Position numbers and translations under genes: made by a program. Shown here one piece after another: positions 49,871 through 61,726 of a DNA stretch of 64,000 bases. The notes beneath the pieces were generated by a model. It was not told where the DNA came from. It worked only from the letters and a program-made list of their open reading frames with translations, and searched no databases. Origin of the DNA: Persicaria tinctoria (Eukaryota; Streptophyta; Magnoliopsida; Caryophyllales; Polygonaceae); the NCBI GenBank assembly GCA_037127255.1, contig JBANSL010000002.1, positions 7,112,001-7,176,000 on the forward strand. The letters run 5' to 3'. How positions within the stretch are numbered: position 1 is the first letter of the stretch; every line of letters starts with the position of its first letter.

Positions 49871-50890
49871 TGCAACAAAATGGAGAGGTAAATCTCACAA
49901 AACCACCTCTAAATTAGGATAGTTTTCATTAATAGCTCATAAATTAAGAAAATTTACAAAACCATCCATAATTAGGTTTTCTTTAAAAAAAATAATCACT
50001 GATGACTGGCCTCTACTTTTTAGAACAAGGTAGAATTTTGTTTTAGAGCAGGACTAAAATACCCTCACAATTAAATTAAATTACACCCTTATCCACCCAT
50101 GAGCCACCCATCTCAGTTCATTCCTCCGTTCCTCTAAACATTGTCGGCGTTCGTTCCTCCGTTCATGTTCACGCTCTGGAAAATTGCCGCAAACACATAT
50201 CCACTAGTCCATGGAACAAATAACAACATTCCACTCATCAAAGTACTTATCAGATAGCAATATACAATTGATTCATTATCTTAGTAGGTTTCCACCAAAT
50301 CTGACCATTCCCAAGCAGATCAAAACACGCATATTCATCAACATCCAAAATTCAGAACAAAATTCACTGAATTCAAACAATAAATTACAAGAATCAGACA
50401 ATCAATTACAAATAAAAAATTAAGAGCTTCAGAACGGTGATTTGAACATTAATAGGAACAGAAAACAGCAAATTAGATCTGAGGGGATCGGAGTTACCGG
50501 CGAAAGCTCCTCAAAGAGAGATTGATTGTTGTAGTAGTTGTCATAGAAGTGGAGAGCGAGGAGAAGAGCAAACCTTCGATCGCCATTGAAGAATCAAAAT
50601 CGGAAACTCGGTCTTCCTCTCTGATAAACCGGGTCGTTGCGACCATCTCTGGATCGGTCGTTGCGACCATCTCTTCACCTGGTCGTTGCGACCACATGGA
50701 TCTGGTAAAAAAAAAATTGATCGCAACGACCAAATTAACCTTTGGTCGTTGCGACCATTTGGTACTGCGCTAAACGGAAATTTACCCTGCGCTAAAAAGA
50801 AATCGTGCTCTTTTTATGCTTAAAAAAATGTATAAATAACAACCCTACATTATTACTTTATTGATCAAATATAACCTCATTTAAAAATAA
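49871..50890. other. intergenic DNA left of the Helitron array
   Basis: No gene was supported. The overlapping open frames at 50494-50773 are driven by the repeat at 50632-50756. Confidence 0.45.
50632..50756. repeat. five copies of a 13-bp hairpin motif
   Basis: GGTCGTTGCGACC occurs at 50632, 50656, 50681 and 50744, with the inverted form near 50719-50731. Each copy is itself an inverted repeat (GGTCG-TTG-CGACC). The first three are spaced 24-25 bp, just over two helical turns. Confidence 0.8.
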
Positions 50891-51189
50891 CTAGTTGATA
50901 TACGCGTGCGAAGCACGCGTATATTCTTTGATTTGCCATTAACGCTGAATTGATGAACCATGCATTCTCTATTGTATCTTTTAGGATGTAAAGATTACAA
51001 ACACACTTGCACTTCATGTCCTGGAAATAGAAGAGTAGCATAGCCTTAAACTCCTAGAAACAACAACAATAAATTTACAGTTGCTGGATAAGTTTCAATG
51101 GATCAACCATGCATACAAGCCTCTTTGTTCCCTGTTTCGTAGCACTGTGTTATCAAGCTCAAAAGCTAGGATGAATGTCTCCACATATC

Positions 51190-51285
51190 AGCTCTCGTGA
51201 TGCAAATATTGATCCAGGCGTTGGAGGCTTTGAATCAATCAGCAATGCTGTTGAGTGATACATAGCTACCTGTTCGAGTTGTAAA
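51190..51285 (-). pseudogene. unidentified coding-like segment captured in E1
   Basis: On the minus strand an acceptor-like CGAACAG is followed by an open stretch reading VAMYHSTALLIDSKPPTPGS. It has no frame of its own and looks like a captured exon; the parent gene is not recognised. Confidence 0.3.
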
Positions 51286-52309
51286 AATGACTAATCAAAC
51301 AAAAAGTATCTAACAAAAAGGTTTACTTGATTAATCAAACACTTTATATAGAATAGTAATTAGAAATCACATGAGAGGTTATGTTACTGTGGTGAAAAGG
51401 TACTGATTCAAATCCAAATTTATATTTCATCTAAATCATTTATGTATTGGATGTACAAAGATTTTACAACATCTTATAATGCATTTTTTTTTCTAAAAAT
51501 TATTCAACTTGAAAGTGTAAATGTATTGGTCAAGAAGATGGCGAGGGAAGAAGTTGGTGAAGGATAGGAATCAACAATTACGTATGCTTTGTGGCTATTT
51601 TAGAAAAAATAGGTAATTTTACTTTTCAAATGTTCATTATCTCAAATTTTAGTATATGTTTGTGCTCTTTGACTGCCTTGAGTTTCAAATCATGCTTTCT
51701 TGATTGTCTTCTGTTGGCATTCCATGATTTTCATACATTTTTGTGGATTAGAGATTGTAAAATTTGACAGTATATTGAAAGGTTTGTTTTACATTTAAGT
51801 TTTCAATGCACATGTTCCTCTGTATAGAAAGGATTCTTTTTTTTCAAATCTTAGAAATCCCATTCAATCATTACTGGACATGACACGATCTTAGCAAATA
51901 TTAGACGACACTGCTGTATAATCAATAAAAACTAAGCCAGTGTGGACTTCCTCTACGTGAACAGTCCAAAGATTGATCAAATTTTACAACTTTAAATGAA
52001 AAGAAGTTAGAGAAGACTACAAAATCAACCACTTATTTATTTTTCTCTTGAAAACATTCTCTGTTTGTTTAGTGTATAGATGTCATATATATTTCCAACA
52101 ATCATAACCCCATCTGATCAGATATACGTATGTTGTTGTTCAGCTTATTATAAAATGGCAAATTTAACGATATTCTATCTTATTCAAATCTCCCTTCTTA
52201 CATGACATTGAATCAGTGGTTTCGTAGAATGATATACTTACAATAAGTATGAAAGAATGGATGAAAGCATTATTAAAAAGCTAACAAGATTCAGCCTTAC
52301 CTCATTGTT

Positions 52310-52378
52310 GATTGCATCTTGCTTTGGCGGTGTAGTTAGCGAGCTGGGTACTGGCGGCGACGATGCGATGCTGATTTA
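52310..52378 (-). pseudogene. unidentified exon-like segment captured in E1
   Basis: A GC-richer stretch on the minus strand ends in a good donor (AATGAG then GTAAGG). One frame reads SSPPVPSSLTTPPKQDAINN. The parent gene is unknown. Confidence 0.3.
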
Positions 52379-53088
52379 AGATCTGGATTTAACAGAAATC
52401 AATGGAATCTCTGTATAGAGATCAATGAAGGTGTATCCATTACAAGAACAATAATCTGCAAAGCAGCCTCACTTGTGTCAAATCCCACAAGCTGTGAACT
52501 TCCATAGGATATTCTAATTAGATAGCTTTTAGCTTCATCTATGAACCTAGCACTTGTACTTCTATGAGTGTTTTCTTTACCTTGCCCAAAAATTTTAAGT
52601 TCTAAATAATGATAACACTTCATTCAGATCAAATTCATTTCCAATCAGTTAAACTTAGATTTATTTTGGGTCTCTCTATCAACAATAACGCATTTGCATA
52701 TCTCATATAACAAATACAATGTGTAATTTTTTTAAAAATATCTGAAATAATTAGAAACCTTGTTATAGGCATTTTGTCAAACACTTTGAGTGCATCATTA
52801 AAACATGGAAGACAAAGTATAATCAAATAAACAAAATTCTTTCCCCTAAATCTTCAAATCAAAGGTTCAATTTTTACAAAGTTCTTTCAACACATACCAG
52901 TAGATATATAAATACCGGAATTGGATCCAGAAATTCATCTCTCCCACGTTTAGGTTCTGAAGGCTGAATTAACCAATCTTAAAGCCAAATTTCAGAAAAT
53001 TAAACAGGAACACACAACACCTAAAAATGGCTTGCTACCTCCACCAATCAACTATTTGAAATCGTAAATCAAAGGTACGATGAATAAC

Positions 53089-53256
53089 CTGCTGGGAAAG
53101 AGGACCGGAGGAGGAAAGCTCATTGCGAAGAAGGTCGCCGGTTGCGATATGAGGGACGTCAAGGAGCGAGGAGAGACGGGTGGCATAAGTGTCCTTTCCG
53201 ACATTGGGACACCCCAAAAACACACTGAATGTTCCTCTAGGCTGAATCGCCGGCAA
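53089..53256 (-). pseudogene. captured adenylate kinase first-exon fragment
   Basis: The frame encodes GTFSVFLGCPNVGKDTYATR, then LSSLLDVPHIATGDLLRNEL and SSSGPLSQQ, stopping at a splice donor (CAGCAG then GTTATT). This is the P-loop and AMP-binding start of a plant organellar adenylate kinase. The P-loop reads GCPNVGKDT against the usual GCPGVGKGT, so two glycines are lost, and no in-frame ATG precedes it. It sits near the 5' end of Helitron E1, in the same orientation. The lid and core domains are absent. Confidence 0.85.
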
Positions 53257-53443
53257 TTTCGGCCTCCCCGGCGCGGGTTAGGGTTAGAAAAATCAAGCGG
53301 CAAGAAAGAGTGAAGAGAGAGACAACCAGAGAGGCGGGTGGACGGGAAACACGATGGCAATTTCGTAATTGAAAATGAACAGTATTAAAATAAGGGGCAC
53401 AACGGTAACTCAGCTTTGTGGCAAACCTTCCCTTTTATATAGA

Positions 53444-56400
53444 CTAGTTATATACCCGCGTGCTTCGCACGCGGTGGCCATGCTGACTTGCACTCCTAAC
53501 CTGCATATCAAAACAGATGTACTATTACCAAATGACTAAAGGTTGTTGAAGTCTTGCAGAAGTAACCTTACCTTAATATATTGTTTAACCCTAAATAAAA
53601 TCTTGGATTACACGTGTATCCTTAGCTTCAAAAAACCTCAAAATCTACCTCAGTATCCATTGCAAAAAGGACACTGATTTATTAAATTTCTGGCATATGC
53701 AGGTTTCTGAGCATGTCTTGTTCTTTCTGACTCTCTTCCGTTTAGGGTACCTGCAAAAAATTGGAATGAAGAAAACAAATTCATCAAATAACCTGTAAGA
53801 CATATAGCAGAGCCTTCTGGTATGCATAAATCAAAACAAATAATAGTAATGTGAAATAATATGAATCTAATAGAGATAAACCTTACATGTTGGTAAAAGC
53901 TTTGGTTTCATTTACGTAAAATGTATCAATAAATTCTTAAGCTTCAACCATTTACCCCTATTAGGCTATCACCTTCAACCTTCATATCGAATTTTTTTTA
54001 TTTTGGGCCAAGTATTCTTGTCAGGATTCAAAAACTATTCAATTCAAAATTGATAAATTTAAATAGATCTAAAAAAGAATAAATTTCATACCTATATCGC
54101 TCTACTTTATGTGATTTTGCTAAAGTTCTTTCTTTCACATGCTTTGACAAAGTCATCATTGAAGAGTCTTTTCATAATTAACTTTTCTACTTTCGTTGCA
54201 AGACATTGGAGTCTCTAATTCTAACACAAGGAGCAGATCCTATAGGCAATCAGGATTATGCAATAAAGGCACATGACAGCAGCATAGCACAAAAGGATAA
54301 ACGTCATATTATCTATTCTTCTCATTTCATAGCGAACATATTGAGCCACCAAGTAGACAGATGTAATGGAGGATATTTTCCTTTAGATAGTATAACAGTA
54401 TACGACTTTTTTAGAAAATCATATGCTATATGAGTTAAGGTAATTCCTTCAAGAAAAATACAACTTCTTATTTAAAAGATTCATATCTATTGCTGAGCAA
54501 CAAGATTGAATCACTAATTTCGAATCAAAGTGTGATTACAGGGTATCAAAAATGTTAGATATTTCAAAGCCATTTGGAAATAAAGTAAATCAAATTAGAA
54601 GGCCTACATGTGTTCATTTTAAGATGGAATCTGAATTCCAATAGAGTTAATTTCTAGGTGAGGACCTATACGGCAATGATAGTGAATAAACAAATGATTA
54701 TTTATTCACTATTAGAAGCAATCAATCAAATCTTAAAAATTAAAGAAAATGTGAACTGTAATTACAGCATTTGACTGAATAATCAATCTGAACATGGTAC
54801 TCTCCTTTTTCTTTTCTTTTTCCATGTATGTGATCAATGTCAATCAGTTAATTCTACAAAAAAATTTAGAAAACTGATACTGGGATATAAAACATGTATC
54901 ATAGTGATGATTTCGTAATGACTGCCTAGCTTCCTCTCTAATTTTATATTGATTATTCGAGTGGATTATTCCTGCACCAACTAAATAAGAATCTCATACT
55001 CTAATTTCGGTTTTCCTTCATACACAACCCCAAAAAAATGAACACCTATATTTGTTAACAAGCAGGGAAAAAAAACAGGTTGCTTAGCTAAATTGAGACC
55101 GGAGAGCAAATTCGAAGAAATAATGTTGTGAGCTTCTTTGATTACAAAAGGTTGACTCGTACATCAATGTGAAAGGAAAGAAAGAGATATGTCAGGTTCT
55201 ATTCAAAAGATAGATGCAATGAAAGAGGTAATGCAATAAGCATTAACAATGACAAATAAAATAAAGGATGTCTCTTAAAGGTTCTTTGCTCTAAGTAGGT
55301 GATATACCTTTCTAGTTTCCATGAAGTTTGATAAAAGTAAACAGATGATGCAACTGCATTCCTTACATATTTTCTAATTGGATATAGATTTAAAATTTGA
55401 AAATGTTCTATAAGAAAATTCATTCTAAACCCGAGAAGCCATCAACCTGATTGGAATCTCAAAGATCATTCAATTCGAAATAGAAAATTAGGTATGTTAC
55501 CAAATCAAATCGATAAGGTTAGGGTGCTAATTCTTTATGGAATTTGAAATTCAAGAGGATATCTTTAACAATAATAAATAACATCTTTGGGTGAGATGAT
55601 CAATGAAGACAAAGATTCTAATGAATTGTTTTTTTTTTCTTAATTACCATGAGAGACTATATTGGCTTATCCTATCTTGCATACTCACCAACACATTATG
55701 CCAATTGTTAACTCTTGAAAGCACCGACAGCCTCACATTTTTGCTCGTTAAATGATTTTATTTGGCCTTTAAATTTAGAGGAAAATATACATAAAACACT
55801 AAACCTTATCTCCAAACAAACAAATTAAATTGCAAAAATTGAAAAACCATCAATACTTTATCAACCAAGAGCCGTCAAGCAAGTAGATCAAGCAAAATTC
55901 ATTCAGATCATTTCATTCTTCAATTAAGTAGAGAGAGTAATTTCCATCAAAGAAAATTGAAGAATTATGAAATTGTTTCCACGTAGATCAACCAAAATCG
56001 ATTCAAATCGTTTATTCTTCAATCAAATAAGGGGGTGATTCATATCTTGCTGAAAGTATGATTGGGAATGGCGTTGTGGACTCTTGAGTTTCTTAAAATC
56101 CAAAAACCAGGCACATCGGGCGAATTGAAAACGATAATATAATAGTAACAAAAGTGAAATCGAAAGGCTCACCGTTCTGGATGAATCCGCCCAAAGCTGC
56201 TGTGCTTGAACACCGACAATATCTCCGACCCCCATTGGAGAAATAGGGCTGATTAGAGGAGCGCACCATTCCCAATCACCGCAAACCCTAGAACATACTG
56301 GGCTCTTGCTACTTCCTCTTCGTTGTAGTCGGGCGATAGTATTAGAATGGAGCAAGATTCAGAAGGAGGAAGAAAAGTAAGCACAGTATTGGGGACGATC

Positions 56401-56626
56401 GGAGATGGAGCAAACGAAAAGGAAGAGAGGGGAACCAGAGAGAGGTAGGCGTAGGGAAAGGAGAAGAGGAAGAAGGACGCTCTACTGCTCTAGAGGCTGT
56501 GACTTAGGAAGTTGAACGGGGGAAGCGAAAAAGATAATGGCAATTTTGTAATTTTAAAAGAACAGTTGCAGATTTGAGGGCAAAATGGGTAGTCAACTTT
56601 TTGGCAATCCTTCCCTTTTATATATA
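53444..56626 (-). mobile_element. Helitron E2 (non-autonomous, 3183 bp)
   Basis: The minus-strand 3' end has the hairpin CCGCGTGC-TTC-GCACGCGG (53456-53474) and CTAG at 53444-53447, abutting the TC start of E1. The 5' end reads TATATATAAAAGGGAAGG, with TA where the others have TC. Its subterminal 5' region (about 56230-56345; AACCCTAGAACA, GTAGTCGGGCGATA) matches E4 at about 62620-62745. No Rep/helicase was found. Confidence 0.82.
53640..53752 (-). pseudogene. captured exon-like segment in E2
   Basis: An acceptor (TTTTTGCAG) near 53752 is followed by GTLNGRESERTRHAQKPAYA, then a segment ending CPFCNGY and a stop. It looks like the terminal exon of an unidentified gene. Function unknown. Confidence 0.35.
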
Positions 56627-56779
56627 CTAGTTGAACATCTCGCGTGCTTCGCACGCGAGTGATCATAAAATTAGTCTTATACTATTAACTTTCTTAATGT
56701 GAAATAATTAGAATTGACAACAGACAATGTTTGCAATGGACAATTGCTAACGACAGATGGAAAAGCTCAAGAGTATGGT

Positions 56780-56965
56780 CCTATGATTCTTTGGAGCAAG
56801 CTTGACAAACCTACTCATCTTCTTGGCTGTGCAATCTAGCGAACTTGTTGGTAACAACCACGTCAAGTTGTGCAGCACGTTCAACAATCTACTCTTTCTT
56901 ACAGGTTGAGACATTGGTTGCAAGTAAGCACTTGCCCTTAATAGTTATATACAACCAGTACCTGA
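56780..56965 (-). pseudogene. decayed coding-like remnant in E3
   Basis: Following an acceptor-like GTTTCAG, one minus-strand frame reads GKCLLATNVSTCKKE, a stop, IVERAAQLDVVVTNKFARLH and another stop. The regular coding character suggests a captured exon; the source gene is not recognised. Confidence 0.3.
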
Positions 56966-57664
56966 AACATGCGTTAAATACTAAGGAACATTACACAAAT
57001 CAGTAATATTAAACATGTCAAAAAAGAAATATATATACCTAAAAGAATCACAAAAAAAGCTTGATGTGCATCATCAATTGCCATAATTAAAGAGTAAAAT
57101 GTTAATTAACATTCATCTTATATTATGTGATTATTTGACACTTGACATCAATCATAGTTTGCAGGAGTATTTTCATGGTAAGTAGCTAAAGTAGAAAATC
57201 TTATAAACACTTTATAATACGTCTTAAAAAGCACACACTACTTGAAAGATGATAGTCAACAACCCAAGTAAAAAGAGATATATATAGAAAAAAAAAGGTG
57301 CATTCTGTTAAATTCTCAAGCTTTCTTTACTTTCTCAAGAATGAAGTTTTTCCTTCTTTTTTGAGCCTCCAAATGTATCCATTTCAACGCTTTATTAGAA
57401 ATTTAAGGCTAATGAATTTTTAACGTGTTTTCTTCCTTTGTCTAGCAAGTGTACCTGGGAGATTGAACTTTTGGAGTTGAACTTTGTTAAATAATCTGTA
57501 ATTGGGAATTAGGTGAGGTTAATGTCTGAATTTGGTGAATGTTGTCACAAGGCTCTAAAAACGATATTTTTGTGGCATAATAATGTTGCTATAGAAGTTA
57601 TATGAATTTTCACTTTTTAATTAAAAAATTGTAAATATCATTTTTTAGTGTCTACTTTCGTAAT

Positions 57665-57690
57665 TACTGCCTCCGTATTCTAACGATTAG
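57665..57690. mobile_element. Stowaway-like terminus fragment
   Basis: TACTGCCTCCGTATTCTAAC resembles a Stowaway end. No partner end was found. Confidence 0.3.
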
Positions 57691-58762
57691 TTCATTGACA
57701 CAAAAAAAAAGATTAATTCATTGGCTTTCCTAGCTCAAGTGTGAATGGTTAGTTTATTTTTATTGTTAACCATAATGCAGCAGGCCTGCAAGTTAGCAAC
57801 ACAACAAAGAGATAGGTAGGAAAATATAATTGCTAGACATTACCATACAGCTTGCCCACTTCCATACAAAAAAAAAAACTTGTGCCTCCAAATGACTTGA
57901 TCATAAAGGATGATTAGTCTTTTGGAGTCTGAACAATTAGGAACTGCAAATATAATCAATAAAAAAAATGTAAACCTTTCCAAAGAGGGCGAATCTGAGT
58001 GTTTTGGCCATCTTGGGCAGGGAAAATCAGCAGATCCAACCTATGGTTCCCAGATTCAGATCCCAGTTGGAATTTGTAATGAACAAACAGGTATATATGA
58101 CCTTGCAACAATGAGCAAATGAGAAAGATGAGTAAAATCAAGGTTCCAGAAGTTGTAAGATATGAAAAGTCGCAAACTATGCTAAGAACTTGAAAAAACA
58201 GAGGGTCTCTCTACACTAAGTCCACAACATCCTAGGTGTTATACTTTACCGAGAATCCGGAAAATTCAAATCAAGACATGGCTATAGAAAACTTGAGATA
58301 AGAGATGGAAACCATGGCAACAGTAGTGCATGTATGGATGAATCAACAAGCATGAAACTCGTATATTCATGTTAAAGATGAACAACATAGATATAACGTA
58401 TTTGTATATCTCATATAATAACTACAAAGTGTAATTTTTCTCCAATAATTGAAATAACTAAAAATTTTGTCACAGGCATTTTGTCAAACACTTTGAGTGC
58501 ATCAGACCAACTTTTATATGCAAATTCTAAACCCCAGCTTCAAATAAACAAAATCACAAACCTCTTCACGAAGACATTGTCGACTGAAAGGCAGGTGATG
58601 ACGCCCAAGATCCTTTGCAAATTGAAATCGAAGGAATTCCGTTACTAAATTCCCAAATCAACCCTAAATTAAGAGGAGAGAAGAAAATGGAGATTCAGAT
58701 CGACGAAGTGAATAAAAACCCTAGAAATTAAATTAGGGCGATCATAAATTAAGGGGATCAAA

Positions 58763-58896
58763 CCTTTGAGCGTTTGGGCGTTATTGAGAGGCGACGATGA
58801 TGGATCGCTGAAGAGGCCGAGAAGAGATGGAGGCGCTACGGTGGTTCTGGCAAGGAATTGTTCGGAGGAAAAAGGCGAAGTGGTAGTGCTATCCAC
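58763..58896 (-). pseudogene. captured first-exon-like segment in E3
   Basis: On the minus strand a frame of about 45 codons reads MDSTTTSPFSSEQFLARTTV and continues through SLLGLFSDPSSS to LNNAQTLKG, where a donor-like AAAG/GTTTGATC occurs. Ser/Thr-rich, like a targeting region. The parent gene is unknown. Confidence 0.35.
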
Positions 58897-60473
58897 GGCG
58901 GAGGCTCGAAACTGAGCATCGGGACAAGAGGCGGTGGTTTAGGTCTTGGCTGAGGAAAGCTGGAGGACGAAATTAGTAAGCATCCTCGTTGGGGACGAAC
59001 AGAGACGGGTCAATCGAAAAGGAAGAGAGGGGGAACCAGAGGGAAGGGGAAGGGGAAGCTCTCAGACGCGAGATATTGGAACGGGAAGAAGAAAAAAGAC
59101 AGTGGCAACTTTGTAATTTTAAATGAACAGTGGCACTTTTGAGGGCAAAATCGTAAGTCAGCTTTGTGGCACAAGCCTCCCTTTTATATATATAGACTAG
59201 GTGATGCTCCGCGCGCGCGGACTTACATCCTTTACGAGAGTGTATTGGTTGGTTACATCCTTTGAGTTTGGTGGCTTACACAACTGAAAACCACAAAAAA
59301 AACAAATGCTGACTACTGTTTTTCATTATATTTAACGAGATTGACAAAATTTTCGCGACTTTGGTATTTCGATATTGTGTCGTCTCTTGAGCTAATCCAT
59401 TATTATATACTTTAGTATTTTCGGAAAAATGAAAAAAGACCGAAGTGTAATTATATAATCTTTGTCAATTTGTCTTTTGTCAATAGACAAAACTCATCTT
59501 GACATTATAATTCCCCATTTATTTATTTAGCTCATGTTATTGAAAGTTAAAGGGTGAAGGATATCCAACATTTTTTATAACTTCACTTTGGAATTTTATA
59601 CAAGTACTGTAGTAATTTACACAAGAAATTACTATACAAATTCTGTCATAGCAAACAATTCATATGGTGGGGCAAATTTATAACTAACAAATTAACAATG
59701 CCTTCCTAATTAAAGGACGATTAAGGTGTGATTACGAACACATTTAAAAAATAAAAAAAAGTCATTCATTGAGATATTAACAGTGTACAACTTGTTTAGA
59801 CCGTAGAATGAGAAACATGTATGTATACAAATGTAAACCATGTATTAAACCATAGTAAAACTCAAAATTGGAATTTTAACCCAGCTAGAAACACCTGCAC
59901 TTGGAAAGGTTTGTCAGCAAAAATAATCAAAGAAAAAGGCGTAAAACCCCCGACTAAGTTACCAATTTGCACTTCCACCAAACGTCCAGATGCAGGCTAA
60001 AAGGCGGCCATTTGTTCAAGATTAGACATTACAAGAAAATTGAATCTGTGAAACTCTGACATGACAAAGTGGTCATGGAAGGATTGCACTCGAAAGCAAT
60101 TGCATTGCCATCTCTATCACAATTCAGTTTCCACTTCGTTTTTGCTATGGAAAAAGATATTGTGGATTCAGAAACCATTCTGGCTTGATACATAATGGTA
60201 CTCCACCAGGATGTGATTACAAATGTATTCCCATTTGAGCATTTGTTCCAATCTTCAAACCAGTCTTAACCCTTTCCCGGTAAACAAGCAGACGATTTTT
60301 TGGCATCAGATAAATGGAAGTTAACTTCAGTTTTGATACATTAACCAAAAACAGAGCTGCATCCAGATCTTCTGACGGAGTTCACATTCCTTCGCAATGA
60401 AGCTCGATGTTCTAGAACATTCATGCACACCAGTAATAGCATAATTGCATAAATTCAGTTCAAGAGGTAATAC

Positions 60474-60689
60474 CTTGTGAGGTGGAGTTGCAGGCCTAGA
60501 TGAGTTATTACAGAAGCCCAGTCTACCACCTTTATTCTCAGAAGCTGTTAGGATTTGAAATGAACAAGTCAAACTCTCATCCACACTCATCATCGCACCT
60601 GCCTTATCAAACTCGCCATAGTAATTCTGTGCAGAGAATATGGTCACCAACCGACGATCCGCGAAGAATTCATAACCATCTTCCAAAAC
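60474..60689 (-). pseudogene. captured PP1 (TOPP) catalytic-subunit exon
   Basis: An acceptor (ATGTTCAG) and a donor (CACAAG then GTATTA) bound a 216-nt open exon. It reads [20 protein letters not shown], then [20 protein letters not shown] and a diverged tail, PATPPHK. This is the C-terminal catalytic segment of type-one Ser/Thr phosphatase. The near-invariant SAPNYCGEFD reads [10 protein letters not shown], so the proline and the cysteine of the beta12-13 loop are changed. The metal-binding N-terminal blocks are not found nearby, so the fragment cannot be an enzyme. Confidence 0.88.
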
Positions 60690-61667
60690 CTGAACATGCA
60701 TTTATTACATTCATTTCACGGATACCCAGATAAACAAGCATTATTCAAACTTGAAAACATCCAAATTCCTATACATTATACATGCGACCACCTTAAGCTA
60801 GGTAGCTAACTGCAAGGTTTCAGAAAACCAATGGAAGCAGCAAGCCAGCAACTACAAAAGAATCTTTAAGAAAAGGGTTCATATCCCACCAAAAAAAGAA
60901 AAGAAAATGGTTCATATGCTAGCTGAAGAGAAGTGGCTCGAGTTGCTTAACATCTCCATAATCTTCTAAGAAAATAAAACAGGACACAAATTTGGGCACA
61001 TTGGATAATACAAATCACTATCAATAATATCAACTGATGTATAATAAAACGCTAATATCGTAATATAACCTACCTAATTTAAAATTTAGCAGCCTAACTA
61101 CCAATGCCAATAACTAAAACTTGACTTCATTTGCTCAAATAATAGATATGTGATGAGAGGGTGAACTTGCAAGATGACACCTAAATTTGAACCCATGAAA
61201 GGCAAAGAAGTTGAATAGCATTGATTGCAATGCATACCCTTACTCGGAAATATTCAAGAAACTCCTATCACTATACTGAGGCTGAGATCTACATTGCAAA
61301 AATAATTTTTCCCACTATATATGGACAACCAAATAAGATGAATTGCAGTACCAACAGCCTGCACCAGGTGTCTAGGTTAACATTCCAAAAGCCACTGGAC
61401 ACAAGATAATCCCTGGAAACCTACGAATTGATGTGCAAGCTGCACTCAAATGAAACTAACAACATCACTCAAGTTAAGTTGAATACGGAATACCGTTAAC
61501 AACGAGCAAGCAAATTGTCAAGTTTTGAAGTTTCATACCAGTGCAGTACCCAAGAGATTCTACTTCAGATTTTGTAGGGTGATCACATGTTGTAAGAGGA
61601 TATGAATATTACAAGGGGTATAACAAGTAAAACATGTATGCATTGAAAGATAAAAAAATCTTACTTT

Positions 61668-61726
61668 AATGGAGTCAACAAGCTCCACGGGTCTGTGGGT
61701 ACACTTCTCACATTGTTGATTACCCT
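61668..61726 (-). pseudogene. captured small exon in E4
   Basis: Bounded by TTTTGCAG and GTAAGA, it reads GNQQCEKCTHRPVELVDSIK. The CxxC suggests a metal-binding or zinc-type source protein. The parent is not recognised. Confidence 0.4.

Larger units (their letters stand above)
50891..53443 (-). mobile_element. Helitron E1 (non-autonomous, 2553 bp)
   Basis: On the minus strand its 5' end is TCTATATAAAAGGGAAGG, at the junction with E2. Its 3' end is a perfect hairpin (ATACGCGTGC-GAA-GCACGCGTAT, 50900-50922), a short spacer and CTAG at 50891-50894, followed by a host T. TC...hairpin...CTRR without a target duplication is the Helitron signature. No Rep/helicase frame is present. Internal sequence at 52690-52805 matches E3 at 58400-58505. 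It carries an adenylate kinase exon and other coding-like pieces. Confidence 0.85.
56627..59196 (-). mobile_element. Helitron E3 (non-autonomous, 2570 bp)
   Basis: The minus-strand 3' end has the hairpin CTCGCGTGC-TTC/GAA-GCACGCGAG (about 56639-56659) and CTAG at 56627-56630, fused to the 5' end of E2. The 5' end is TCTATATATATAAAAGGGAG at the E4 junction. Shared internal sequence links it to E1. A coding-like remnant lies at 56780-56960. Confidence 0.85.
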
